This document shows positions 25,316-34,479 of a DNA stretch of 64,000 nt, piece after piece. The notes under the pieces are model-generated. The model made no database searches. It was not told where the DNA came from and was given only the letters and a program-made list of their open reading frames with translations. Numbering within the stretch: position 1 is the first letter of the stretch; every line of letters starts with the position of its first letter. The DNA is from Corynebacterium jeddahense (GTDB taxonomy: Bacteria > Actinomycetota > Actinomycetes > Mycobacteriales > Mycobacteriaceae). Position numbers and translations under genes: made by a program. Where the stretch lies: positions 186,001 through 250,000 of the forward strand of contig NZ_CP063194.1 in assembly GCF_028609865.1 (NCBI RefSeq), read 5' to 3'.

Positions 25316-27667
25316 TCACGCCGTCATGGTCACGAGCGCGCCGAGCAGCTTCAGCGCGGCGCGCTTGTCCAGCGGCTGGTTGCCGTTGCCGCACTTGGGC
25401 GACTGCACGCAGGACGGGCAGCCGTCCTCGCAGCCGCACGAGCGCACCGCCTCGTATGTCGCCTCGATCCACTCGTGGAAGCGGGCGAAGCCTTCGTCGG
25501 CAAACCCCGCCCCGCCCGGGTGGCCGTCGTAGACGAACACCGTGGGCAGCAGCGTGTCCGGGTGCAGCGCGGTGGATACCCCGCCGATGTCCCACCGGTC
25601 GCACGTGGCCAGCAGCGGCAGCAGGCCGATCGCGGCGTGCTCCGCCGCGTGCAGCGCGCCAGGGGTCTCGCCCGCGGTGATGCCCAGCTCGTCGAGCACG
25701 AGCGGGTCGACCGTGTAGGCCACCGCGCGGGTGTGAAGCCGCTGCTCGGGCAGGTCGAGCGGGATGTGCTCGCTCACGGTGCCGTCCGCGAGCCGCACGA
25801 CGTAGCCGGTGACGCGGTCGACCACCTCGACGTCGACGCTGGCCACCTGCAGACCCGGCGACGGCGCGACGAGCGCGTGCGGCGCGCCGAGGACGGTGAT
25901 GTCGGTGGTGGAGCGCGCCTGCGTGGAGTAGTCCGGCCGCTCCGGGGCCACGAGCGCGACGTAGTCGTCGAGGTCGAGCGACTGCACCACGTAGTACTCG
26001 CCCTGGTGGATGTACACCGCGCCGTCGTACACCTGGCTCATGGCGCGGCCCGCGTCCACGGTGCCCAGCAGCCGGCCGTCGGTGACGTCGACGATCATCA
26101 CCTGCTCGCCCACGCCGCCGCGGATACTCACCTGCGCGTGCGCCGACTCCGGCGTGACCTCGCAGCCGAGCTGGGGCACCGCGAACCACCCCCGCGGGCG
26201 GCGGCGCAGCAGCCCGGCGGCGGTGAGCTCCTCGACCACCTCGCGGGCGCCGAACGCGTCGACGTCGCCGTCGGTAAGCGGGCGCTCCACCGCCGCGCAG
26301 TAGACGTGACCGCGCAGGATGTACGGGTTGGAGGGGTTGAACACGCTGTTTTCCACCGGCCTGCCCAACAGCGCGGCGGGGTGGTGCACGAGGTAGGTGT
26401 CCATCGGCTCGTCGCGCGCGACCATGACCGCGATGGAGCCCTGCCCGCGCCGCCCCGCGCGGCCCGCCTGCTGGCGAAACGACGCCACGGTGCCCGGGAA
26501 CCCCGCCATCACCACCGCGTCGAGGCCGCCGACGTCGATGCCCAGCTCGAGCGCGTTCGTCGTGGCCAGGCCGAGCAGGTCGCCCTCGTCGAGGCGACGC
26601 TCGAGCGCGCGCCGGTCCTCGGCGAGGTAGCCGGCGCGGTAGGACGCCACCCGCTCGGCCATGTCGGCCCGGCCCGCGACCACGAGGTCCTCCTGCGCGC
26701 GCATCGCCACCGTCTCCGCGGCGCGCCGGGAGCGCACGAACGTGAGCGTGCGCGCACCCTGGCGGAGCAGCTCCGCCATGATGGTGGCCGCCTCCGCGGT
26801 GGCGGGGTAGCGCACCGGCGCGCCGCCCTCGCCCTCCGCGCCCTCGATGAAGCCGGGCTCCCAGAGCACGATCGTGCGCTCGCCGGCGGGGGCGCAGTCC
26901 TCGGTCACCGCCGCCACCTCGCGCCCGCACAGCCGGCGCGCCTGCCCGGCCGGGTCGGCGGCGGTGGCGGAGGCGAACACCACGGTCGGCGAGGCCCCGT
27001 AGGCGCGCGCGATGCGCAGCAGGCGGCGCAGTACGAGCGCCACGTTCGCGCCGAAGACGCCGCGGTAGGTGTGGCACTCGTCGACTACCACGTAGCGAAG
27101 GTGTCGCAGCAGCCGCGCCCACTTCGCGTGTGAGCCGAGGATGCCGGCGTGCAGCATGTCGGGGTTTGTAAACACGAAGCGGGTCTGCTCGCGGATGCCG
27201 GCGCGGGCCTCGGCCGGGGTGTCGCCGTCGTACGGGGCGGGGTTGATGCTGGTCAGCCCCGCAGACCGGGTCATGCGCAGCGTGGCCTGGAGCTGGTCGG
27301 ACCCGAGCGCCTTCGTCGGCGTGAGGTACATCGCGCACGCCGTCGGGTCCTGCGCCAGCGCGGTGAGCACCGGCAGCTGGTAGCCGAGCGACTTGCCCGA
27401 CGACGTCCCGGTGGACACCACCACGTCGCGGCCCTCCCACGCCAGCTGCGCACACGCGGTCTGGTGTGCGTACGGGCGGGACACGCCAGCGTCGATAAGC
27501 ACCTGCTTGAGCTCTGGCTGCACCCACGACGGCCACTCGGCGTAGCGCGCCTGACGTGCGGGAACGTGCTCGACGTGGGTGATCGTCGCCGACGGGAGGC
27601 GGCGTTCGAGCGCGCCGACGAGCTCGGCGCCGAAACGGGAATCCATGATGGAACCGAAGTATGCCAT
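25316..27667 (-). CDS. MrfA-like DEAH-box helicase with C-terminal zinc motif
   Basis: About 783 residues from the ATG at 27667 (a GTG at 27688 and an ATG at 27646 are also possible). Helicase motifs: Walker A STGTSSGKSL, TPTKAL, DEAH variant VVDECHTY, SAT in FASATAA, and the C-terminal QQAGRAGRRG. The C-terminus has the DUF1998-type zinc site CGCEDGCPSCVQSPKCG. This architecture is that of B. subtilis MrfA, a 3'-5' helicase that repairs mitomycin damage. It faces the Tad operon tail to tail, a pairing kept across actinobacteria, though no functional link is known. Confidence 0.9.
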   Translation of the reverse strand: MAYFGSIMDSRFGAELVGALERRLPSATITHVEHVPARQARYAEWPSWVQPELKQVLIDAGVSRPYAHQTACAQLAWEGRDVVVSTGTSSGKSLGYQLPVLTALAQDPTACAMYLTPTKALGSDQLQATLRMTRSAGLTSINPAPYDGDTPAEARAGIREQTRFVFTNPDMLHAGILGSHAKWARLLRHLRYVVVDECHTYRGVFGANVALVLRRLLRIARAYGASPTVVFASATAADPAGQARRLCGREVAAVTEDCAPAGERTIVLWEPGFIEGAEGEGGAPVRYPATAEAATIMAELLRQGARTLTFVRSRRAAETVAMRAQEDLVVAGRADMAERVASYRAGYLAEDRRALERRLDEGDLLGLATTNALELGIDVGGLDAVVMAGFPGTVASFRQQAGRAGRRGQGSIAVMVARDEPMDTYLVHHPAALLGRPVENSVFNPSNPYILRGHVYCAAVERPLTDGDVDAFGAREVVEELTAAGLLRRRPRGWFAVPQLGCEVTPESAHAQVSIRGGVGEQVMIVDVTDGRLLGTVDAGRAMSQVYDGAVYIHQGEYYVVQSLDLDDYVALVAPERPDYSTQARSTTDITVLGAPHALVAPSPGLQVASVDVEVVDRVTGYVVRLADGTVSEHIPLDLPEQRLHTRAVAYTVDPLVLDELGITAGETPGALHAAEHAAIGLLPLLATCDRWDIGGVSTALHPDTLLPTVFVYDGHPGGAGFADEGFARFHEWIEATYEAVRSCGCEDGCPSCVQSPKCGNGNQPLDKRAALKLLGALVTMTA

Positions 27668-27849
27668 TTGGCGGCAAAGATCTAGCACAGAACTAGTGCC
27701 ACGTCACCCGATTCGTGGCAGACTGGAGTGCGGTCACAGATTTGTGTGCGCCCAACGTGGTGCTCGCGAGGATCGTGCACGCGGGCACCAGGACCGGCTT
27801 CGGCCCTGGTGGACGACTTCCATCACGCAATACTTTGAAAGGTTTCACC

Positions 27850-28053
27850 ATGGCAACCGGAACTGTTAAGTGGTTCAACGCAGAAAAGGGCTTCGGCTTC
27901 ATCGCTCCGGACGACGGCTCGTCCGACGTCTTCGTCCACTACTCCGAGATCCAGGGCTCCGGCTTCCGCACCCTCGAGGAGAACCAGCAGGTCGAGTTCG
28001 AGATCGGCGAGGGCGCGAAGGGCCCGCAGGCGCAGCAGGTGCGCGCCATCTAG
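27850..28053 (+). CDS. cspA: Cold-shock protein
   Basis: 67 residues, the standard length. It has the RNA-binding motifs KGFGFI (RNP1) and VFVHY (RNP2) after the typical [13 protein letters not shown] start. The ATG at 27850 is at the family position. About 160 bases of leader separate it from the helicase start, and long leaders are common for csp genes. Confidence 0.95.
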   Translation: MATGTVKWFNAEKGFGFIAPDDGSSDVFVHYSEIQGSGFRTLEENQQVEFEIGEGAKGPQAQQVRAI

Positions 28054-28070
28054 CGCATATTGCGTATCGA

Positions 28071-28098
28071 CGGGGCCTGCCGGCAGGCCCCGTTTTTT
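28071..28098 (+). terminator. Rho-independent terminator after cspA
   Basis: An 11-bp perfect stem (CGGGGCCTGCC and its complement) with almost no loop is followed by six T. It ends the cspA transcript before the convergent DedA gene. Confidence 0.85.
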
Positions 28099-28106
28099 CA
28101 TGCCGC

Positions 28107-28730
28107 CTAGGCGCTCACCCCGCGCCGCACGTCGTTCCACTCCATGAAGCTGTTCTGGCACTTCTGGATGACGTAGCCCACGAGCGAGCCGAGCAGCACG
28201 CCGAACAGCATCGCGAGCAGCGGGTAGTCCGAGAGGATCGTGCCGCCGAGGTAGCCCACGCCGACGCCGAGAAGCGCCCAGACGATCACGCCGATGGTGT
28301 CGAAGAACAGGAACGCGAACCAGTTGTAGCGCACCGAGCCGAGCACGATCGTGGCCACCCAGCGCCCCCACGGGATGAAGCGGGCCATGATGATCATCGC
28401 GCCGGCGCCGCGGTTCATGTTGCGGCGCACCCACGCGATCGTCTGGCCCGTCTTCGACTCCGGGTCGAGGTTTTCCACCCGGTTGATCAGCTTGCCGCCG
28501 AGGGCGAAGCAGACGTTGTCTCCGACGACGCCGCCGATCACCGCGGCGAGGATCACGCCCCACACGTTGGGCACGCCGCGCGAGGCGGAGAAGGCGCCGG
28601 CGAGGTTGAGCACGGTTTCCGACGGCACCAGGGGGCACAGCGCGTCGGCGACGATGAGTACCGTGACGATGGGGTAGAACACCCATATCCCCATGAGGGT
28701 GTGCAGGAATTCGATGAGTGAATCAACCAC
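28107..28730 (-). CDS. DedA-family membrane protein
   Basis: 207 residues with several transmembrane helices. Family signatures: a P-S-E-T re-entrant loop (LVPSETVLNLAG), GDN in GGVVGDNVCFALG, and RFIPWGRW. DedA proteins move or flip lipid carriers such as undecaprenyl phosphate, depending on the branch. The GTG start at 28730 has no obvious ribosome site. It diverges from topA. Confidence 0.87.
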   Translation of the reverse strand: MVDSLIEFLHTLMGIWVFYPIVTVLIVADALCPLVPSETVLNLAGAFSASRGVPNVWGVILAAVIGGVVGDNVCFALGGKLINRVENLDPESKTGQTIAWVRRNMNRGAGAMIIMARFIPWGRWVATIVLGSVRYNWFAFLFFDTIGVIVWALLGVGVGYLGGTILSDYPLLAMLFGVLLGSLVGYVIQKCQNSFMEWNDVRRGVSA

Positions 28731-28831
28731 TCGTGCAGTGTAGGCCGAAGTGGCCGAAATACCAGACCGCCCAATCGTGTGCTAGTTGTCTGATAGGAAT
28801 ATTTGCTGTGCGAAACGAGGTGTCGGTCAAC

Positions 28832-31720
28832 GTGGCTGAAGGTGGCAAGACTCTGGTCATCGTGGAGTCCGCGACGAAGGCGAAGAAGATACAGAAGTAT
28901 CTGGGCGACGACTACATCGTCGAGGCTTCCGTCGGCCATATCCGCGACCTCCCCGGCCGCGCCGCCGACATCCCGGCGAAGTACAAGAAGGAGCCGTGGG
29001 CGAAGCTCGGCGTGAACCCGGAGGACAACTTCACGCCCATCTACGTCGTCGACGGGGACAAGAAAAAGAAGGTCGCGGACTTAAAGGCCAAGCTCAAGCA
29101 GGCGGATCGTCTCCTCCTCGCGACAGACCCGGACCGCGAGGGCGAGGCCATCGCCTGGCACCTGCTGGAGACGCTCAACCCCAAGGTTCCGGTGGAGCGC
29201 ATGGTGTTCAACGAGATCACCGAGTCCGCCATCCGCGAGGCCGCCGAACACACCCGCGAGCTCGACATGGACCTCGTCGACGCGCAGGAGACCCGCCGCA
29301 TCCTCGACCGCCTCTACGGCTACGAGGTCTCCCCGGTGCTGTGGAAGAAGGTCATGCCGCGCCTGTCCGCCGGGCGCGTGCAGTCCGTGGCCACCCGCGT
29401 CATCGTCGAGCGCGAGCGCGAGCGCATGGCGTTCATCCCCGCCGAGTACTGGGACCTCACCGCGTCGCTCACGCCCGCGCAGGCACGGTCCGCGGAATTC
29501 GACGCGAAGCTCGTCGCGGTCGACGGCAAGCGCATCGCGCAGGGCCGCGACTTCGACGACAGGGGTCGGTTGAAGGGGGAGGCTTTAGTCGTCGATAAGC
29601 AGTACGCGCACTCGCTTGTCGACGGCCTCCGGAATCAAACGATGCAGGTCACGGCCGTCGAGGAGAAGCCGTACACGCGCAAGCCGTACCCGCCGTTCAT
29701 GACCTCGACGCTGCAGCAGGAGGCCGGGCGCAAGCTGCACTTCACCTCCGCGCGCACGATGCGCATCGCGCAGCGCCTCTACGAAAACGGCCATATCACG
29801 TACATGCGTACGGACTCGACGTCGCTGTCGAAGCAGGGCCTCGACGCCGCCCGCTCCGCCGCCCGCGAGCTCTATGGCGCGGAATACGTCACGGATTCGC
29901 CGCGCATCTACGACCGCAAGGTGAAGAACTCGCAGGAGGCGCACGAGGCGATTCGCCCCGCTGGCGAGCGCTTCACCACCCCCGGGCAGCTCGCCGGGTC
30001 GCTCGACGCGGAGGAGTTCAAGCTCTACGAACTCATCTGGCAGCGCACCGTCGCCTCGCAGATGCAGGACGCGCGCGGGACCTCGATGAAGGTGACCGTG
30101 CTCGGGCGCGCCGACGGCACCCCGTGCGAGTTCGCCGCGACCGGCCGCACCGTGACGTTCCCGGGTTGGCTGCGCGCGTACTCCGACACACAGGACAAGG
30201 AGACGCGCCTGCCGCAGCTCGCCGAGGGCGACGCGCTGGACACGAATAACGTCACGGCGGACGGTCACACGACGAACCCGCCGGCGCGCTACACCGAGGC
30301 CTCGCTGGTGAAGAAGATGGAGGACCTGGGCATCGGGCGCCCGTCGACGTACGCCTCGATCATCAAAACCATCCAGGACCGCGGCTACGTCGTCGCGCGC
30401 GGCAACGCGCTCGTGCCGTCGTGGGTCGCGTTCTCCGTGGTCGGACTGCTGGAGAACAACTTCGACGCGCTCGTGGACTACGACTTCACCTCCTCGATGG
30501 AGGACGAGCTCGACGCCATCGCCCACGGCAACCAGGACCGCACGAAGTGGCTGTCCGGCTTCTATTTCGGCGACGCCGACGCGACCGAGTCCATGGCGCA
30601 GGCGCTCGCGCGCCGCGGCGGCCTGAAACACATGATCGAGGACAACCTCGAGCATATCGACGCGCGCGAGGCGAACTCGTTGACACTTTTCGACGACGCC
30701 GAAGGCCGCCCTGTCGTCGTCCGCGTCGGCCGCTACGGGCCGTACATCGAGCGCGTGGTCGGCACCGACGCCGCCGGTGAGCCGGAGTACCAGCGCGCCA
30801 ACCTGCCCGAGTCCGCGACGCCGGACGAGATCACCCTCGACATGGCGGAGAAGCTCTTCGCCACCCCGCAGTCCGGCCGCGAGCTCGGTGTCAACCCGGC
30901 GAATGGCCGAACGGTCGTCGCAAAGGAAGGGCGCTTCGGCCCGTACGTCACGGAGCTCGTGCGTGACGACGAGCGCGCCAAGGCCGAAGCCCGCGCCGAA
31001 GAGGTCATCGCGCAGGAGCGCGCCGCGGAGGACGCCCAGCGCGCCGAGGAGGGCAAGCGCGCGAAGAACTGGGAGACGAAGACGGCGGCCGCGGCGAAGG
31101 AGAAGCGCGTGGCCCAGCTTGTCGAGGAGCAACTCAAGCCCGCCACCGCGTCGCTGTTCAGCTCGATGGAGCCCGCGACCGTGACCTTCGACGAGGCGAT
31201 GCAGCTCCTCTCCCTGCCGCGCGAGGTGGGCGTGGACCCGTCCGACGGCGAGGTCATCACCGCGCAGAACGGTCGATACGGCCCGTACCTGAAGAAAGGT
31301 GACGACTCGCGCTCGCTCGCCTCCGAGGACCAGATCTTCACCGTCACCCTCGAGGAGGCGCGCCGCATCTACGCCGAGCCGAAGCGCCGTGGCCGCACCG
31401 CCGCGAAGCCGCCGCTGAAGATGCTCGGCGACAACGACGTCTCCGGCAAGCCGATGAGCATCAAGGACGGCCGCTTCGGCCCGTACGTCACCGACGGCGA
31501 GACCAACGCGTCCCTGCAGCGCGGCGACACGCCCGAGACGATGACGGACCAGCGCGCCAACGAGCTGCTCTCCGCCCGCCGCGCCCGCGAGGCCGAGGAC
31601 GGGCCGAAAAAGGCCACCAAGAAGACCGCGAAGAAGAAAGCGGCGAAGAAAGCGGCGAAGAAGAAGGCCACCAAGCCGAAGAAGACGACGAAGCGCGTGG
31701 TGAAGGCGAAGAAGCGCTAA
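28832..31720 (+). CDS. topA: DNA topoisomerase I
   Basis: 962 residues. The Toprim domain begins KTLVIVESATKAKKI and has ATDPDREGEA. The catalytic Tyr lies in ITYMRTDST. Four repeats with GRYGPY or GRFGPY follow, and a Lys/Ala-rich tail ends the protein, as in other actinobacterial TopA enzymes. The GTG at 28832 is preferred because GAGGTG lies 9 bases upstream; a GTG at 28808 is the alternative. It relaxes negative supercoils. Confidence 0.96.
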   Translation: MAEGGKTLVIVESATKAKKIQKYLGDDYIVEASVGHIRDLPGRAADIPAKYKKEPWAKLGVNPEDNFTPIYVVDGDKKKKVADLKAKLKQADRLLLATDPDREGEAIAWHLLETLNPKVPVERMVFNEITESAIREAAEHTRELDMDLVDAQETRRILDRLYGYEVSPVLWKKVMPRLSAGRVQSVATRVIVERERERMAFIPAEYWDLTASLTPAQARSAEFDAKLVAVDGKRIAQGRDFDDRGRLKGEALVVDKQYAHSLVDGLRNQTMQVTAVEEKPYTRKPYPPFMTSTLQQEAGRKLHFTSARTMRIAQRLYENGHITYMRTDSTSLSKQGLDAARSAARELYGAEYVTDSPRIYDRKVKNSQEAHEAIRPAGERFTTPGQLAGSLDAEEFKLYELIWQRTVASQMQDARGTSMKVTVLGRADGTPCEFAATGRTVTFPGWLRAYSDTQDKETRLPQLAEGDALDTNNVTADGHTTNPPARYTEASLVKKMEDLGIGRPSTYASIIKTIQDRGYVVARGNALVPSWVAFSVVGLLENNFDALVDYDFTSSMEDELDAIAHGNQDRTKWLSGFYFGDADATESMAQALARRGGLKHMIEDNLEHIDAREANSLTLFDDAEGRPVVVRVGRYGPYIERVVGTDAAGEPEYQRANLPESATPDEITLDMAEKLFATPQSGRELGVNPANGRTVVAKEGRFGPYVTELVRDDERAKAEARAEEVIAQERAAEDAQRAEEGKRAKNWETKTAAAAKEKRVAQLVEEQLKPATASLFSSMEPATVTFDEAMQLLSLPREVGVDPSDGEVITAQNGRYGPYLKKGDDSRSLASEDQIFTVTLEEARRIYAEPKRRGRTAAKPPLKMLGDNDVSGKPMSIKDGRFGPYVTDGETNASLQRGDTPETMTDQRANELLSARRAREAEDGPKKATKKTAKKKAAKKAAKKKATKPKKTTKRVVKAKKR

Positions 31721-31721
31721 C

Positions 31722-31769
31722 TGTGGATAACCCCGCGGGGTTGTTGACGCTTCAACGCGGTTCTCCACA
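31722..31769. promoter_or_regulatory. DnaA-box-like pair downstream of topA
   Basis: A perfect TTATCCACA on the minus strand (31722-31730) starts one base after the topA stop. A one-mismatch TTCTCCACA on the plus strand lies at 31761-31769. Confidence 0.45.
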
Positions 31770-31821
31770 GAAATTTCGCGGGTGCTTGTCGACGTTTCGT
31801 GCCCGCCCTAGCGTGCGGGGC

Positions 31822-32862
31822 ATGAACTTTACTGACTTTGCCTCCGCGGGTGTCGAGGTGCTCGCCGGTTTCTCCCGCGACGCGGCGTTGGCCGCTGGCC
31901 TGTCGACGACGCGGGTGCGCGACCTGGGGCGGGTGTGGGAGGCCTACTACGGGCCGACGAAGTTCACCCGCAAACAGGCTGATGCGCTTGTGTTCGCGGC
32001 GGGCATGCCGCTCGACCAGTTGGTGCTGATTGAGAAGAAACTGCGGGTGGTGGCCGATGCTGCCGAGCGGTGGCGCATCCGCCTCGACCTCGTGCGCCAC
32101 CGCGGGTCGTATCGCGCCCTGTCGAAGCGCATCACGCGGTTGGTGAAGGTTCCGGTGCGCGCACCGCAACCCGCCTGCCGCTTTACTCAGTCCGTCGCAG
32201 GGATGCGCACCATGATCTGGACCTACAACGAGCGCGACATCGCCGACCTCGAACACCTGCTACGCACAATGGCAGAATCCGACATCCCCGGTGCTGCGGA
32301 TCTCGCCCACGCCCTGCGCGCGTTGCTCCACGACGGGGCTGCCGTCCCCCACGCCGCACCCCGGCCCATCGTGCTCGTGCCCATCCCGGACTACCTGCGC
32401 ATCACGTCCGGCACCGGGGATGACATCACCCTCACGCTCACGGACGGCACCACGATGAGTGGGGCGGAGTTTCTGCAGCAGGAGTACGGGGCCACACTCG
32501 AGGTCGCGGCGTTCCACCCGCAGGCCGGTGCGGTGAACCTCTACCGCACGAGCCGGCTCGCGAACACGAAGCAGCGCACCTTGTCGAAGTTGGTCAGCCC
32601 CGCGTGCGCGTTCCCGGACTGCCGCCACTCCGCAGCAACCACGCAAACCCACCACATGCGGGCGTGGAAACACGGGGGCATGACCAACATGAACAACCTC
32701 GTGCAACTGTGTCCCCACCACAACGGGGCGAACGACGATGACCGGGAACGCGCGTGGCGCGGCCACATTGATACCCGTGGCGGGCGGATCTACTGGATCG
32801 CCCCGAACGGGGCCGAAGTGCCCATGACCACCCCCGGCGCCATGGAGCTGCTCTTCGACTAA
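31822..32862 (+). CDS. HNH endonuclease, 13E12/DUF222 type
   Basis: 346 residues. A long helical N-terminal part of the DUF222 type is followed by a zinc-linked HNH nuclease: CAFPDC, THHMRAWKHGG, NLVQLCPHHNG. Such 13E12-repeat proteins are numerous in actinobacteria and often behave as mobile genes. The ATG at 31822 is taken; upstream codons run through the DnaA-box pair. Function in the cell is unknown. Confidence 0.88.
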   Translation: MNFTDFASAGVEVLAGFSRDAALAAGLSTTRVRDLGRVWEAYYGPTKFTRKQADALVFAAGMPLDQLVLIEKKLRVVADAAERWRIRLDLVRHRGSYRALSKRITRLVKVPVRAPQPACRFTQSVAGMRTMIWTYNERDIADLEHLLRTMAESDIPGAADLAHALRALLHDGAAVPHAAPRPIVLVPIPDYLRITSGTGDDITLTLTDGTTMSGAEFLQQEYGATLEVAAFHPQAGAVNLYRTSRLANTKQRTLSKLVSPACAFPDCRHSAATTQTHHMRAWKHGGMTNMNNLVQLCPHHNGANDDDRERAWRGHIDTRGGRIYWIAPNGAEVPMTTPGAMELLFD

Positions 32863-32918
32863 CCCCCACCCCACCCCAAACCCGCCCAACAGGGCGGGCA
32901 ATTCGGCGCGCCCGAAAC

Positions 32919-34442
32919 TTAGTAGCGGTCCGCCATCGTGGAGCGGACCGGGCGGGCCAGTTGCGTCATCTTGCCGCGGCCGCGCAGCTCGACGGACTTC
33001 ATGAGCGTCCAGCGCTGCTGCTCGACCTCGTTCGCGGCGCGCAGGGTGGCGGCGTTCGTGAGCACAAGCCCCGGGGTGTCTTTCGCCAGCTCGGTGAGGC
33101 GGGCCGCGCCGTTGACGGCGTCGCCGATGACGGTGTACTCGAAGCGGTCGGAGCCGCCGATGTGCCCGGCCACCACGTGGCCCGAGGCGACGCCGATGCC
33201 GGCCTTGAGCTCGTGGCCGGACAGCTCGTCCTGGAGCTCGCGGGCGGCTTGGAGGGCGTGCGAGGCGGCGTCGTGGAGTGAGACGGGCGCGCCGAACACC
33301 GCGAGCGCCGCGTCGCCCTGGAACTTGTTGATCACGCCCTTGTTGCGGTGCACCACCTCGACGACGACGTCGAAGAACTCGTTGAGCGCCGCCACGACCT
33401 CCTCCGGGGTGTGGTCGACGGCGTACGTCGTGGAGCCGATGACGTCGATGAACAACACCGCCACCTTGCGCTCCTCGCCGCCGAGCTCCGGGCGTTCCTC
33501 GAGCGCCTTCTGCGCGACCTCCGCGCCGACGTACTGGCTGAAGACGTCGCGGACGCGCTGCCGGTCGCGCAGGCCCCGCATCATCTCGTTGAAGCCGGCC
33601 TGGAGCACGCCGATCTCGGAGCCGTCGTAAATGTCCACCTGCGTGTCCTGCTCGCCGCGGCGCACGCGGTTGATGGCCACCTGCAGCTCCTTGATCGGGT
33701 CGACCACGCTCATGATCGCGAACGTCGTGCCCATGAAGCCCGTGACCAGCCCCGCGCCGATGAGCGCGACGATGGCCGCGGTGAGCTCGCCGACCGTGCC
33801 GGTGAAGTATCCGCCGCGCTGCGCGAGGGTGAGCAGCAAGACGCCGGCCATCGGCACGGCGGAGGTGGTGAACCAGGTGAGGTACAGGCGCGACTTGATC
33901 GGCGGCTGCAGCGTCGAATCCTCGAAGCGGCGCGCCAGCGCGGACGCCGCGATCGGGCGCACGAGGCGCTCCGCCTGCAGGTATGTGAGCACCGCGGTGA
34001 CAAAGCAGGTGAGGATGGCGGAGGTGAGGACGACGGTGGCCAGGCGGGCGTCGATACGCAATGCCGCGATGGTGACAATCGCGATGCCAATGCCCCACAC
34101 CGCCACCACGATGGCGGTCTGCAGCACCGGCAGGCGCATCACCAGGTGGCGCACCATGTTCGGGTCGTGCCCGTCCGGGTGGCGCTGCCACTCGAGCACG
34201 GGCCGGAACAGATACAGCGTGACGACGACCCCAAGGATCACAGCGACCACCGCATAGATCACGCCGATCGCGCCGAGCTCGCCGGAGAACCCGAGCTCGC
34301 GCACCTCCGGCATCGGGATGAGGTAGCGTACGAACAGCATGCAGCCGACGGCGGTGGCGATGTTCGTCCCCAGCACGCTCGCGGCGTACAGGGGCCAGGA
34401 CGTGCCCCAGAGCCACCGCAGCTCGCGCCAGAAACGTTCCAT
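32919..34442 (-). CDS. cyaB: Membrane-bound class III adenylate cyclase
   Basis: 507 residues. Six transmembrane helices (in the first 230 residues) and a HAMP linker (MSVVDPIKELQVAINRVRRG) lead into the cyclase domain. The metal Asp lies in FIDVIGST, the substrate Lys and second metal Asp in NKFQGDAALAVFG, and the transition-state Asn/Arg in DAVNGAARL. The adenine-contact position is Thr (YTVIGDAV) instead of Asp, which marks class IIIb. It resembles Rv3645 of M. tuberculosis, also next to topA. It probably makes the cAMP read by GlxR. Confidence 0.93.
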   Translation of the reverse strand: MERFWRELRWLWGTSWPLYAASVLGTNIATAVGCMLFVRYLIPMPEVRELGFSGELGAIGVIYAVVAVILGVVVTLYLFRPVLEWQRHPDGHDPNMVRHLVMRLPVLQTAIVVAVWGIGIAIVTIAALRIDARLATVVLTSAILTCFVTAVLTYLQAERLVRPIAASALARRFEDSTLQPPIKSRLYLTWFTTSAVPMAGVLLLTLAQRGGYFTGTVGELTAAIVALIGAGLVTGFMGTTFAIMSVVDPIKELQVAINRVRRGEQDTQVDIYDGSEIGVLQAGFNEMMRGLRDRQRVRDVFSQYVGAEVAQKALEERPELGGEERKVAVLFIDVIGSTTYAVDHTPEEVVAALNEFFDVVVEVVHRNKGVINKFQGDAALAVFGAPVSLHDAASHALQAARELQDELSGHELKAGIGVASGHVVAGHIGGSDRFEYTVIGDAVNGAARLTELAKDTPGLVLTNAATLRAANEVEQQRWTLMKSVELRGRGKMTQLARPVRSTMADRY

Positions 34443-34479
34443 GGTGTATCACCATAGCGCGCGGGTAGGGTGATCATCC

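Noticed and set aside
25026..27677. 883-codon minus-strand ORF in a second frame of the helicase gene
   Set aside because: The frame 25316-27667 carries all helicase motifs; the longer frame is Arg/Gly/Pro noise.
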